64,000 nt of DNA, taken from contig CATKHK010000037.1 in the NCBI GenBank assembly GCA_949751835.1, forward strand, positions 186,001 to 250,000. The letters run 5' to 3'. The stretch is from Blepharisma japonicum (Eukaryota; Ciliophora; Heterotrichea; Heterotrichida; Blepharismidae). The notes below the pieces were generated by a model. That model searched no databases and had not been told where the DNA came from. It saw only the letters and a list, made by a program, of their open reading frames with translations. The translations under genes were made by a program, and so were the position numbers. Shown here piece after piece: positions 41,717 through 52,271 of this stretch (positions are counted from its first letter, which is position 1; each line of letters starts with the position of its first letter).

Positions 41717-44662
41717 TTATATTGGGTTATCTCCTGTTGGTTTTATATAACCCACCGAGGTTTGCCGCATAGATTTTTTGAGAGGTGTTTTTGGTAATAC
41801 TTCTTTAAAGCTTCCTTCCACCAGAACTGCCTGCTTTGTAGCTTCAACTAAAAAGCTCAGATCATCTTTTAATTTCTTTGGCAGCAGTTTTTCAGGCGAA
41901 CTTATACACTCTTGAAGAGTCATAAACTTATCAATCCACTCTCCTAATACCTGATGTAATTTTATTACTTCTGTCTGCTTCCTAATAAGCTCTTTTTCAC
42001 AATTTTCCTTTAAATCTGAGAAAAACTTGCTCCACCTGTCTTTTTCAACCCTTTGAACTTTAAAAATATCCTGCTCCAAAGTCTGCAAGATATTTTTATA
42101 GTTGTCAACTTGCTGCTTTTGAAACTCATTTGATTTTTTTAGCTCAAGATTGTACAGTTTTTGAAGCTCCAGGCTGGTTTCCATAGCTTTAAATCTGATA
42201 TTTAACTGAGGATGGTCATGAGGCGCGGTAAAAACTTCGAGACTTAATGTACCTTGTATTGAATTGTCTGCACTATGGTCTTGGATTGGCTTAGGAGTCC
42301 TTGAACTTTTAAATCTGCCTTGTTTTTGTGAAAAAGGCTTTAGGATCAGAGACCGCGGAATGTTAAATTCGACTTTGGGTGCGATTTTTTCAAGGTCTAT
42401 TTGATTTAGAAGCTTTATCATGTGCATGTGGGAAATATGCAGATGGTCAATCATTTTTTCGAGTCCTCTTATTTGTTCTTCTTGACGTCTACAAAGTACT
42501 TTTTTCATCTGATACTTGTGCTCCTGTAGCTCTATTTTCCAATTCAACGCATGGATTGTTTTCATCAGGTTTGCGTTGATTATTCCTGCTTGAATAATTT
42601 GGCTTTTCAAATGGAAAATCGAAATTTCTCTATTAAGCTCTGCGTTCCCTTCTAGAGCTCTTTTGATTTCTGATGAATACATATTTGATAAATTCAGCTG
42701 TTCTGCATCAGTTGTAAGCTCAACTTTTACAGTTTCTAAATTAAAAGCAGTAGTCTGCTCTGAAATAATTTCATTTTCTTCTGTAATGATGGGGACATAA
42801 TCTTTAGGAATGCTAGCATCTGTAAGTTCTTCGAATTCTACAAAGGTTGTGTGAAGCTTATTTTCCTTCATCCTTTTCTGTCTGTCGTCAATATCTTGGA
42901 TTACTTTTGTAATCTTTTTAATTTGGATATGCAAGCTGTCGTTTTGTTCTTTCAGCGCTTTTACTTCACTTGACTCTTTATTTGCTGTGAGAGCTGTTTT
43001 TGCATAAATTTCGTAGTACTCGTGAGAAAGCTGCTCAGCTTTCAGCAGCTTTGTTCTTGATGAAATTAGCTCGGTTTCTAATTTTTTGGTCTTTTCAACG
43101 AGTTCTTGGTTTTCTCTTGACAAGTGTTTGACTTTTTTGTTTAAGCCTGTAGTATCCCTTTCGAATTTTTCGATGATTTTTTGAAAAGTTTCGCCTTCTG
43201 TGGATGGGGAGAGGGAAAACTCTGAATTTGGCTTATCAAATGAGAAAACGAGAGAGTCTGAGTCATAAATGGAATCTGGGGATTTTTTGTCAAATCTTGA
43301 CGAATCAGTTGTTTTGTTGCTTCTTAAGTCTTCTATTGATACAGCCAATCTCATTTCTCCATATTTGTTCATTTGAGAATGAGAATATTTATCAGCTTTT
43401 TTGTTAGCGGGAGTAGAACAAATGGATTTTGAGTCAACTGTAGAATTTAGTTCCCTTTCTCCTCTTAGCAATTGTATTTCTAATTTTGCAGAGTCTAGCT
43501 CTAGCTTCATTTGTTCTATGATCTGCAAATAGCTGTCAATTGAGTTTTTAATGTTGACTTTTACTTTATTTTTTATTGCCTTGGCTCTAACTGCAAAAGA
43601 AAGAGTATTGTAAGTTTCTTCTAAGAATCTAATTGAAGGTGAGCAAGCTACCAGCAAAGTCGTCTTGTAGTTTCCTCCTAAAGACTCTTGTAAAAGCCTT
43701 GTTAGCTTTGAATCCCTATAAGGGATATGATCTGCTTTTGATGACAGAGCATGGATGACATTCCCTAAAGCAGACAATGACAAGTTAATCTTTTTGGTTT
43801 CCTCCAGCTTTGTGCCTGTTACCCCTGACAGGCTAACTTTTTCACTCCCAGCCAAATCCACCAAATTCAATTTTCCTCGTTTTTCACTGTCATTTGGGAG
43901 TTTCTGGCAAACTTCTATAATAAAAATTAAGTGGGACCTAGAAGACGTTTTGTTCATTCTTGTGCTCGCAACTGTTCTAATTTGTTCCCCAAGAGATAGC
44001 AGTTCTAGCATGTCATCTTCTGAGGTAATTGACACTTCTGTAAGCCCCTGGACATAAATTCCTTTGCTTGGGCATTGTTTTATCTTCAAATTCAAAGGCT
44101 GCGGATCCAGTAAGTCTTTTAACGTTTCTTTATAAATTTCAAGCATAGAGCATTTAATAGTGTACTCTATGTCGCCGCCGTCTGACTCTACAGCTTCAAA
44201 AATTTGACTTACCGATCGTGGGATCACTCCACGGGTATCTGTGTCATAAATATTAAGCCCCATCATGGTGTGTGTTTTCCCTGAGCCAGTTTGGCCATAG
44301 GCGAATATTGTACCGTTGTAGCCATTAAGAACATCTTCAATTGTTGGCTTTCCCACGAATTCATAGACTTCTTCTTGAGAAGAATCTGGATCAAAAATGC
44401 GATCCAAAGTGTAGTAATCGATTTCTTTGCCTTTTACGATGCCTACTTGGTTATCGCCTTGAAAAGTGATTGATTCTCGACTTTCTGAAAGTCGCTAAAT
44501 TAAGCTTACATATTCAAAGTCTAAAAGTGGCCGGAACCTGGCAATAACTTTTATGTTACTAGGCTTTGACAAAGCTGAGGCAATACAGGCTTTTTCTCTT
44601 TCTGGAGATGAGCCTAGAGATTTTCGGCTCTGAGAAGGATGAACTTTCAAAGTTTTAGACAT
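41717..44662 (-). CDS. Kinesin, N-terminal motor, kinesin-1-like
   Basis: 976-residue kinesin. A 51-codon first exon (MSKTLKVHPSQSRKS) is joined by a 15-nt intron at 44495-44509 (GTAAGCTTAATTTAG). The motor starts at about residue 36: IKVIARFRPL, P-loop GQTGSGKT, switch I MNKTSSRSH, switch II LVDLAGSEKVS, and YRDSKLTRLLQESLGG. The neck is AKAIKNKVKVN. After about residue 390 comes a long coiled-coil stalk and a short basic tail with TP/SV sites. The motor resembles kinesin-1, but no conventional tail is visible, so the subfamily is uncertain. Its 5' end is copied three times in the array that follows. Confidence 0.9.
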
Positions 44663-44839
44663 TATGTGATAATTAGAATTATCTTATAATTTACGGGTTA
44701 ATTGGGATAACAGTTAATTATCACACAAAGCAAAACCAATTAAAAGGATTTTTAATTAGAAAATTGTGGCTATTCTTTGATTAAAAATATTGATAATTAG
44801 AATATTTATGCTATTACCAATTTACATATTGAAATATTA

Positions 44840-45931
44840 TTAAAATGAAAAATTGTTGGGGTTGATTGAACTTAGATCATTTTCAGGATAGGCAAAAAAT
44901 ACCGTTTGGTTAGGTAAATGTTGCTCTTCAGCTGGCTGAGTGTATTTAAAAGATGGATCTTTTTGCTTAGCATGACTAATTTCTCCTTTTTTAGGGTTGG
45001 AAACTTTTTTATGCTTAACTACTTTTTTCCGCTTTTTTGTATGTGCTTTATTTTCTAAACTAATATTATTTTGCTTACGAGGTATTAGATCTTCATTTTC
45101 AACAGATGGTTCTTTTCTTTCCTCTTCTCCTAAAGGATCATCGAAATTCCCTTTATAAACTGTATCGAATATATTAGGTAGAAAAGATGTTTTGGTTTCG
45201 TCTTTATTTTTATTATCAGTATTTTCAAGAGTAGGTGTTTTATCATCATCTCCTTGTGAACTCATAAATTGAGAAGCAATATTATAAGTTTGCTTCAATG
45301 ATGTTTCATTATATGTATTTATTTCATTTGCTCCGTTTTCATCTTTTTTAGATTTATCATTACTTTTTACAGCTGCATTCAGCAACCATAAAATAATAAA
45401 AGAAAGTATTTCAATCATTGCTCTGACCAAAATGAAGCAGTAGACTGCAAAACAGGTAACTGATAAAGAAGTATTATCTTTGCTAGTGATTTCACTATCG
45501 TCAAGCACTGTAAAAGTGAGGCTTCCTATAATAATCAGGCTAAAATACCCCAAAAACAAAATAATTGGCATTATTTTTGGAATTTTTTTATTTCTCGATG
45601 AATTTTCAGAAGGCTGAATATCATTATTCTTATTTGAAAATTTATTGATAGCGCTTTTAATTATCATCATAAGCAAATCCAGCCCCATAATTGCTGCAGC
45701 TGCTACAAGATAAGATGGATTCAAGCTGTCTTCAAAATCTTGCTCACTTAAAAAAGCTACGACAAGACATGTGATAATCAGAATTAATGTAAAGGTTGGA
45801 ATTATAAACGAGCTGTAATAATTCATCTCTTCAGTATCAATATTATGAATTTTTCCATTGAAATCTTGAGATAGAGGGATTGTCTCACAAGATTTTAATT
45901 CTCTGCCAGAGGTTGGAACTTCATCTTCCAT
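44840..45931 (-). CDS. Four-TM protein, array copy A
   Basis: 363 residues. About 40 polar residues (with IHNIDTEEMNYYSSF) are followed by four TM segments: FTLILIITCLVVAFL, YLVAAAAIMGLDLLMMI, IILFLGYFSLIIIGSLTF and VYCFILVRAMIEILSF. A polar, probably cytosolic tail of about 170 residues is Lys/Asn/Glu-rich and ends NPNNFSF. One member of a family of four here. Function unknown. It lies 177 bp from the kinesin start, on the same strand. The stop is TAA. Confidence 0.75.
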   Translation of the reverse strand: MEDEVPTSGRELKSCETIPLSQDFNGKIHNIDTEEMNYYSSFIIPTFTLILIITCLVVAFLSEQDFEDSLNPSYLVAAAAIMGLDLLMMIIKSAINKFSNKNNDIQPSENSSRNKKIPKIMPIILFLGYFSLIIIGSLTFTVLDDSEITSKDNTSLSVTCFAVYCFILVRAMIEILSFIILWLLNAAVKSNDKSKKDENGANEINTYNETSLKQTYNIASQFMSSQGDDDKTPTLENTDNKNKDETKTSFLPNIFDTVYKGNFDDPLGEEERKEPSVENEDLIPRKQNNISLENKAHTKKRKKVVKHKKVSNPKKGEISHAKQKDPSFKYTQPAEEQHLPNQTVFFAYPENDLSSINPNNFSF

Positions 45932-47184
45932 ATTTATTCTATAATAAATGAATTTTTGTTGATATTAGGAAAAGCTTTGGGATTAAAATATCGGTTTCAG
46001 GTAAAATTTATTAAATTCCATTCTATTCATTCAAAAAAATGATGGAAAATATTAGCATATAAAATAAATAGCTGCAGCCAAGGCAAATTTACATTATATT
46101 ATTAAAAAGTTTAAATAGGATGATTAATTAATTAAGGTTGATTGCTATTTAACGCCAGGCCTGACAAATGTTACTCCAAAAATTCTATATTAAACTAAAT
46201 AAAAATAATATATAAATTGTGCAGAAGAAAGGTTTTAAAATGGAAATGAAGCTGGCATGATTGGAAAAGAAGCAGAAGAAGTGCCCATCTCCTCTTCTAA
46301 TGCTACTTACTCGAGAAAATAAGATGAAAAATACAAAAGAGTGAAGAAAATATTTCACAGACGAAATTTATAAAAGAATAACTTGAAATTACAGAATTCA
46401 GTAGAATAATATTCCTGGATGGATCCTCATCCAAATTTGACTCAGTCAAATAATAAAACTCCAATAGATATATTCAATGAAATCGAATTGTTCCTCTTTA
46501 TGAAGCAGAAACATTGTTTAAACTATATGCATGGCCCAAATGCATTTTATGGAACCAGATAACATTATTCACTAAGATTTTTATATTCATCTAAACCTTT
46601 TGGCTCGTGATAATCACTTTGAAGAGTCAAATAAGTTTGGCATCTTCGAAAAAAATTTGCGAAAGTCATCATCTGTAGAAAAATGATATAAAAATGGATT
46701 ATCAGCATTATCAGACATTCACAAATCATATCTGTAAATATTTAACTTTTTTAGTCTGCTTCAGTCATCTTCTATGTGATCAGTTATATTTCTTCCAATT
46801 CCAAAATATTGATTATGAAAAACAATTGAATGGTGATATTCTGATATTGGGAGCTATTTGTAAGCTACTCATCCATTTGCATAAATTTTCTAAGCCAAAT
46901 ACTTATTTTATAAGAATATCATGAGGGGTTTTCCTGGAAAAAAAACTATTGTTAAATCAAGTATTATTTAAATGATATTTGATTTCTCGATTCGTTTCTG
47001 TTTGATTATAAGAGTTTAGAATTTAGTAAGTAATTAGTCTTTATATTCCAATTTATACAGCTTTATATTTTTCTATAATGGCATGGCTTCAATAATGGAC
47101 TTTCCATGTGATGAGAATATTCCAGGAATCAATTTTTTCAGCTTTTTTCATAACTATAAAACAGTAGGGATTTTTCATGTTAAC
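45932..47184. other. Array spacer A with gene relics
   Basis: Region upstream of copy A up to the next kinesin fragment. Two parts stand out. About 46230-46560 has gene-like codon runs in shifting frames (LEKKQKKCPSPLLMLL, DPHPNLTQSNNKTPIDIF), as if a gene had decayed. About 46725-47184 is nearly repeated at 49370-49819. Part of the first is recognisable again near 53770-53900 (ATTATTCACYAARWTTTTTATATTCAT). No intact gene. Confidence 0.5.
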
Positions 47185-47345
47185 CCTTACATATTCAAGT
47201 CTAAAGCTGCCCACGCCTGGCAATAACTTTTGCTGCTTGTTTTTGGCCAGCATAAGGTACTGCTGGCTTTTCTCATCCTGCAGATGAGCCTAGTGATTTT
47301 CGGCTCTAAGATTGATGAGCTTTTAAAATTTTAACATTATGTGAT
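47185..47345 (-). pseudogene. Decayed copy of kinesin exon 1 (unit B)
   Basis: Matches kinesin 44504-44670 by eye: TTACATATTCAA, GCCTGGCAATAACTTTT, GATGAGCCTAGTGATTTTCGGCTCT and ATTATGTGAT are kept. The rest has substitutions and small indels, and no motor domain follows. The flank toward the next gene also matches the kinesin promoter region. Confidence 0.85.
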
Positions 47346-47516
47346 GGTTAGAATTATCTTATAATTTACAGGTATTTCGGATAGCAGTTAATTATTCAAA
47401 CAAAGCAAAACCAATTAAAAAGATTTTTAATTTGAAGATTTGTGGCTATTTTTTGATAAAAAAATTTGATAATTGAATATTTATGTTTGTTATCAATTTA
47501 TATTTTTGAAATATTA

Positions 47517-48101
47517 TTAAATGGATTGATTGTTGGAGTTGAATGAACTTAAATCACTTTTAGGATTTGCATCAAAAACAGATTTGTTCAATATATAGTC
47601 CTCATCAGCTCTTTTAAAGTATTTAAAAGATAGAGATTCTTGTTCAGCATGATTAATTTCTCCTTTTTCAGCCTTCAAATACTGGCCATTAAGAGGAGAT
47701 TCAGTTTCTACAGCAGTGTATCCTCCAGAATGAATTTGATTTGATTTGAATTTTTCAACAGCTTTTTCAAACTTTCCTACCTTTTTTGACTTCTTTCTAT
47801 GCATTTTGTTTCCTAAGCTAATATTTATTTTCTTGTGTGTTACTAGAACTTCTGTTTGAAAATATGGTTGTTTGCTTTCCTCTATTTCTGAAATATCAAC
47901 TGGTTTGAAATTTCCTTTATTGCGAATATTAGTCAACTCAGGCAGTGTAGATTGTTTAACTTCGTCTTTATTTTGATTATCAGTCCTATCAAGAGTAGGC
48001 GTTTTATATTATTTTGCTTGCGAGGCATTAGATCTTCATGTTCAAAAAATGGCACTTTTCTTTCCTCTGCTCCTATAGGATCATCGTTTGCTTGCGAGGC
48101 A
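47517..48101 (-). pseudogene. Untranslated 3' part of array copy B
   Basis: Continues the copy B gene beyond its early stop. It is open from about 47936 in a frame that matches the C-terminal 140 residues of copy C (TNIRNKGNFKPVDISEIEES, KSVFDANPKSDLSSF). Between lies a join of A-like and C-like sequence. The two are not in one frame with the 5' part. Confidence 0.75.
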
Positions 48102-48235
48102 TTAGACTTCATGTTCAAAAAATGGCACTTTTCTTTCCTCTGCTCCTATAGGATCATCATTTTGCTTGCAAGGCATTAGATCTTCATATTCAAAAAATGG
48201 CACTTTTCTTTCCTCTGCTCCTATAATATCAACGA
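48011..48235 (-). repeat. Three tandem copies of a 75-bp coding repeat
   Basis: Each copy codes about 25 residues (DDPIGAEERKVPFFEHEDL and so on). The middle copy lacks one base (AGACTTC against AGATCTTC), which shifts the frame and ends the protein at 48102. Copy A has one version of this unit only. Confidence 0.85.
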
Positions 48236-49127
48236 AATCCTCTTTATAATCTGTATCGAATATATTAGGTTGAAAAGATTCTTTGGTTTCGCCTTTATTT
48301 TTATTATCAGTATTATCAAAAGTAAGTGCTTTACCATTATCTCCTTGTGAACTCATAAATTGAGAAGTAATATTATAAGTGTCCATCAATGATGCTTCAC
48401 TATTTGGATTTATTTCATTTCTATTTATTTCATATGTATTTATTTCATTTGTATTTATTTCATTTGCATTTATTTCATTTGTAATTATTTCATTTGTAAT
48501 TATTTCATTTGTAATTATTTCATTTGCTCCTTTTTTATCTTTTTTAGATTTATCATTACTTTTTACAGCTGCATTCAGCAACCATAAAATAATAAAAGAA
48601 AGTATTTCAATCATTGCTCTGACTAAAACGAAGCAGTAGACTGCAAAACAAGTAACTGATAAAGAAGAATTATTTTTGCTAGTGATTTCACTATTGTCGA
48701 GCACTGTAAAAGTGAGGCTTCCTATAATAATCAGGCTAAAATACCCCAAAAACAAAATAATTGGCATTATTTTTGGAATTTTTTTATTTCTCGATGAATT
48801 TTCAGAAGGCTGAATATCATTATTCCTATTGGAAAATTTATTGATTACGCTTTTAATTATCATCATAAGCAAATCCAGCCCCATAATTGCTGCAGCTGCT
48901 ATAAGATAAGATGGATTCAAGCTGTCTTCAAAATCTTGCGCACTTAAAAAAGCTACGACAAGACATGTGATAATCAGAATTAATGTAAAGGTTGGAATTA
49001 TAAACGAGCTGTAATAATTCATCTCTTCAGTATCAATATTATGAATTTTTCCATTGAAATCTTGAGATAGAGGGATTGTCTCACAAGATTTTAATTGTCT
49101 ACAAGAGTTAGGAATTTCTTCTTCCAT
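48102..49127 (-). CDS. Four-TM protein, array copy B (mosaic, shortened tail)
   Basis: 341 residues. The first 200 are nearly identical to copy A, including all four TM segments. After that comes the expanded pentapeptide repeat, then the 75-bp repeats, where a one-base loss ends the frame (TAA at 48102). The DNA downstream is C-like, so this gene is a mosaic of A-type and C-type sequence. The membrane part is intact and a shorter protein may still be made. Confidence 0.65.
   Translation of the reverse strand: MEEEIPNSCRQLKSCETIPLSQDFNGKIHNIDTEEMNYYSSFIIPTFTLILIITCLVVAFLSAQDFEDSLNPSYLIAAAAIMGLDLLMMIIKSVINKFSNRNNDIQPSENSSRNKKIPKIMPIILFLGYFSLIIIGSLTFTVLDNSEITSKNNSSLSVTCFAVYCFVLVRAMIEILSFIILWLLNAAVKSNDKSKKDKKGANEIITNEIITNEIITNEINANEINTNEINTYEINRNEINPNSEASLMDTYNITSQFMSSQGDNGKALTFDNTDNKNKGETKESFQPNIFDTDYKEDFVDIIGAEERKVPFFEYEDLMPCKQNDDPIGAEERKVPFFEHEV
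48406..48525 (-). repeat. Eight 15-nt units coding a NEI-pentapeptide repeat
   Basis: Coding strand units give NEIIT, NEIIT, NEIIT, NEINA, NEINT, NEINT, YEINR, NEINP. The other array copies have at most one or two units here, so the expansion is recent and private to copy B. Confidence 0.9.
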
Positions 49128-49819
49128 ATTTATTCTATAATAAATGAATTTTTGTTGATATTAGGAAAAGCTTTGGGATTAAAATATCGGTTTTAGGTAA
49201 AATTTATTAAATTCCAATTTATTCATTCAAAAATGATGGAAAGTATCAGCATAAAATAAAAAAATAGTTGAAGCAAAGCAAATTACATTATATGATTAAA
49301 AAAGTTTACATATAAAAATACACTTATTAAAAAGTAATTAAAGATGTTTTAATGTTTTGTAAGAAAACTATATCTGTAAATATTTAACTTTTTTAGTCTG
49401 CTCCAGTCATCTTCTATGTGATTAGTTATATTCCTTCCAATTCCAAAATGTTGATTATAGAAAGTAATTGAATGGTGATATTCTGATGTTGGGAGTATTT
49501 GCAAGCTACTCATCCATTTGCATAATTTTTCTAAGCCAAATACTAATTTTATAAGTATATCATGAGGGTCTTTCCTGGAAAAAAACTATTGTTAAATCAA
49601 GTATTTTTTAATGATATTTGATTTCTCGATTCATTTTGTTTGATTATAAGAGTTTAGAATTTAGTAAGTAATTAGTCTTTATATTCGAATTTATGCAGCT
49701 CTTTATTTTTCATAATGGCATAACTTCAATAATGGACTTTCCATGTGATGAGAATATTCCAGGAATCAATTTTTTTAGCTTTTTCATAGGTAAAATCAGT
49801 AGGGACTTTTCATGTTAAC
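49128..49819. other. Array spacer B
   Basis: No gene. About 49370-49819 repeats 46725-47184 closely (shared words CAGTCATCTTCTATGTGAT, GAATATTCCAGGAATCAA). It ends GTTAACCCC directly before the kinesin fragment. Confidence 0.6.
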
Positions 49820-49990
49820 CCCTAAATAAGCTTACATTTTCAAAGTCTAAAGTTTCCCAAGCCTGGCAATAACTTTTGCTACTTTTCCTTGGCAGGCATA
49901 AGGCACTGCTGGCTTTTCTCATCCTGCAGATGAGCCTAGTGATTTGCGGGTCTAAGATTGATAAGCTTTTAAAATTTTAACATTATGCGA
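49820..49990 (-). pseudogene. Decayed copy of kinesin exon 1 and intron (unit C)
   Basis: Starts with a version of the kinesin intron (CTAAATAAGCTTAC on the plus strand against CTAAATTAAGCTTAC) and continues through the exon 1 match to ATTATGCGAT. It is broken by changes and followed by no motor. Confidence 0.85.
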
Positions 49991-50161
49991 TGGTTAGAAT
50001 TATCTTATAATTTACAGGTTATTTATTATAGCAGTTATTTATTCAAACAAAGCAAAAACAATTAAAAGGATTTTTAATTCGAAATTGTGGCTATTTTTTG
50101 ATAAAAAAATTTTATAATTGAGTATTTATGTTTATTATCAATTTATATTTTTGAAATATTA

Positions 50162-51340
50162 TTAAATGGATTGATTGTTGGGGTTGAATGAGCTTAAATC
50201 ACTTTTAGGATTTGCATCAAAAACAGATTTGTTCAATATATAGTCCTCATCAGCTCTTTTAAAGTATTTAAAAGATAGAGATTCTTGTCCAGCATGATTA
50301 ATTTCTTCTTCAGCCTTATACTGGCCATTAAGAGGAGATTCAGTTTCTACAGCAGTGTATCCTCCAGAATGAATTTTATTTAATTTGAATTTTTCAACAG
50401 CTTTTTCAAAATTTCCTACCTTTTTTGACTTCTTTCTATGCATTTTGTTTCCTAAGCTGATATTTTTTTGCTTGTGTGACACTAGGACTTCTGTTTTAAA
50501 ATATAGTTCTTTGCTTTCCTCTATTTCTGAAATATCAACTGGTTTGAAATTTCCTTTATTGCGAATATTAGTCAACTCAGGCAGTGTAGATGTTTTAACT
50601 TCGTCTCTATTTTGATTATCAGTATTATCAAAAGTAGGCGTTTTATCTTCATCTCCTTGAGAGCTAAAAAATTGGCAAGAACCATTATAAGCATTTGCAG
50701 GCGATGCTTCAGCATTTGTATTTATTTCAATTGTTCTACTTGTTTCATATTTTCTACTGCTCAAATTACTTTCTACGTTTCTAGTTGCATTAAGCAGCCA
50801 TAAAATGATAAAAGAAAGTATCTCCATCATTGCTCTTACCACAATAAAACAATAGACTGCAAAAAAAGTAACTGATAAAGAAGCGTTGTCTTTGCTAGTA
50901 ATTTCACTATCATTAAACACTGTAAAAGTTAGACTTCCTACAATAATCAGGCTAAAATACCCCAAAAACAAAATAATTAGAATTATTTTTGGAATTGTTT
51001 TGCTTCTCAATGAATTTCCTGAAGGCTCATCATCATTGTTCTGATTGGAAATTTTATTGATAACGCTTTGAAATATCATCATAAGTAAATCCAGCCCCAT
51101 AATTACTGCAGCTGCTACAAGATAAGGTGGAATTAAGCTATCTTCAAAATCTTGCGCACTATAAAGTGCTACGACAAGGCACGAAATAATCAGAATTAAT
51201 GTAAAGGTTGGAATTATAAACGAGCTGTAATAATTCATCTCTTTATCATCAATGTTATGAATTTGTCGATTGAAATCTTGAGATAGAGGGATCTCACGAG
51301 AATTTAATTCTCTGCCAGAGGTTGGAACTTCACTTTCCAT
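50162..51340 (-). CDS. Four-TM protein, array copy C
   Basis: 392 residues, complete. Four TM segments as in copy A, with replacements (ALYSAQDFEDSLIPPYLVAAA, MIFQSVINKISNQNNDDEPS). The tail has TRNVESNLSSRKYE, then KMHRKKSKKVGNFEKAVEKF, and ends NPNNQSI. No TGA in frame; the stop is TAA at 50162. Shares the sequence CATATTTATTCTATAATAAA just upstream of its start with the other copies. Confidence 0.75.
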   Translation of the reverse strand: MESEVPTSGRELNSREIPLSQDFNRQIHNIDDKEMNYYSSFIIPTFTLILIISCLVVALYSAQDFEDSLIPPYLVAAAVIMGLDLLMMIFQSVINKISNQNNDDEPSGNSLRSKTIPKIILIILFLGYFSLIIVGSLTFTVFNDSEITSKDNASLSVTFFAVYCFIVVRAMMEILSFIILWLLNATRNVESNLSSRKYETSRTIEINTNAEASPANAYNGSCQFFSSQGDEDKTPTFDNTDNQNRDEVKTSTLPELTNIRNKGNFKPVDISEIEESKELYFKTEVLVSHKQKNISLGNKMHRKKSKKVGNFEKAVEKFKLNKIHSGGYTAVETESPLNGQYKAEEEINHAGQESLSFKYFKRADEDYILNKSVFDANPKSDLSSFNPNNQSI

Positions 51341-51938
51341 ATTTATTCTATAATAAAAGAATTTTTGTTGATTACCGAAGTATCTCTTGATATTGAAAAG
51401 ATTAAAAATATAAGATTTTTTAGATAAATTTTAATTATTCCACTTTATTTATTCATAAAAATGATGGAATTATCAGCATAATATAAAAATTTAGTCTTAG
51501 GCCAATGCTAAATTATATTATGTGCTTGAAAATTTAGATTATTAATTAAGATTGGTTTGCTATTTAAAATGGAACGCAAAAGGAGGCTCAGCAATTAAAT
51601 TTCATGGAGGCTTTCCTCGAATAATAAAACTGTATTAGTTTAGATAATATTTGTTTACTTGATTCGTTTCTAATTAATTATAATAGTTTAGAATTAAGAA
51701 ATAATTAGTCTTTATATGTGAATTTATTCATCTTTATCTCTTTTTATAATGTCATGGCATGGCGATAATAATAATAATAATCTTTTCAAGTGATTTGTTT
51801 TTCTGGACAAAACCAGGAAAACAGGCATTTTTTTTTCCATGAAGAATTTTTCAAAATCACTGTTCAGGTTTTCTAAAAAATTTATTTCCAGCTTTTTATT
51901 GGTGAAATAAAAAATTAAAAAAACCCCTGGGTTTTAAC
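51341..51938. other. Array spacer C
   Basis: No gene. Shorter than spacers A and B; partly matches them at its start (TTTATTTATTCATAAAAATGATGGAA), then diverges. Has a run of ATA/ATAATA near 51768-51780. Confidence 0.5.
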
Positions 51939-52104
51939 CCTAATTTAGTTTACATATTCAAAGCCTAAAAATGGCCAGAAGCTTCTATGTCTCTAGGCTT
52001 TGACAGCGCTTAGGCTACTCAGGCTTTTTCTTTTTTAGAAATGAGCCTAGCGATTTTCGACTCTGAGGTTGATAAGCTTTCGAAGCTTTTAGACAATCTG
52101 TCAT
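51939..52104 (-). pseudogene. Decayed copy of kinesin exon 1 and intron (unit D)
   Basis: Begins CTAATTTAGTTTAC, a variant of the kinesin intron, then exon 1 matches (CATATTCAAAGCCTAAAAATGGCC, CTAGGCTTTGACA, GATTTTCGACTCTGAG). The position of the kinesin ATG is changed. No motor follows. Confidence 0.85.
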
Positions 52105-52271
52105 AATTAGAATTATCTTATAATTTATAGGTTATTTGGGATAATAGTTAATTTATCTAACAAAGCCAAACCAATTAAAAGGATGATTAGAAAATTGTGG
52201 CTATTCTTTTATTGAAAAAAGTTGATAATTAGAATATTTATCTTATTAATATTTTATTTTTTGAAATATTA

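Noticed and set aside
49820-49830. CCCTAA at a unit junction as a trace of telomere addition
   Set aside because: Only unit C has it cleanly, and its CTAA belongs to the copied kinesin intron; there is no repeated telomere unit.
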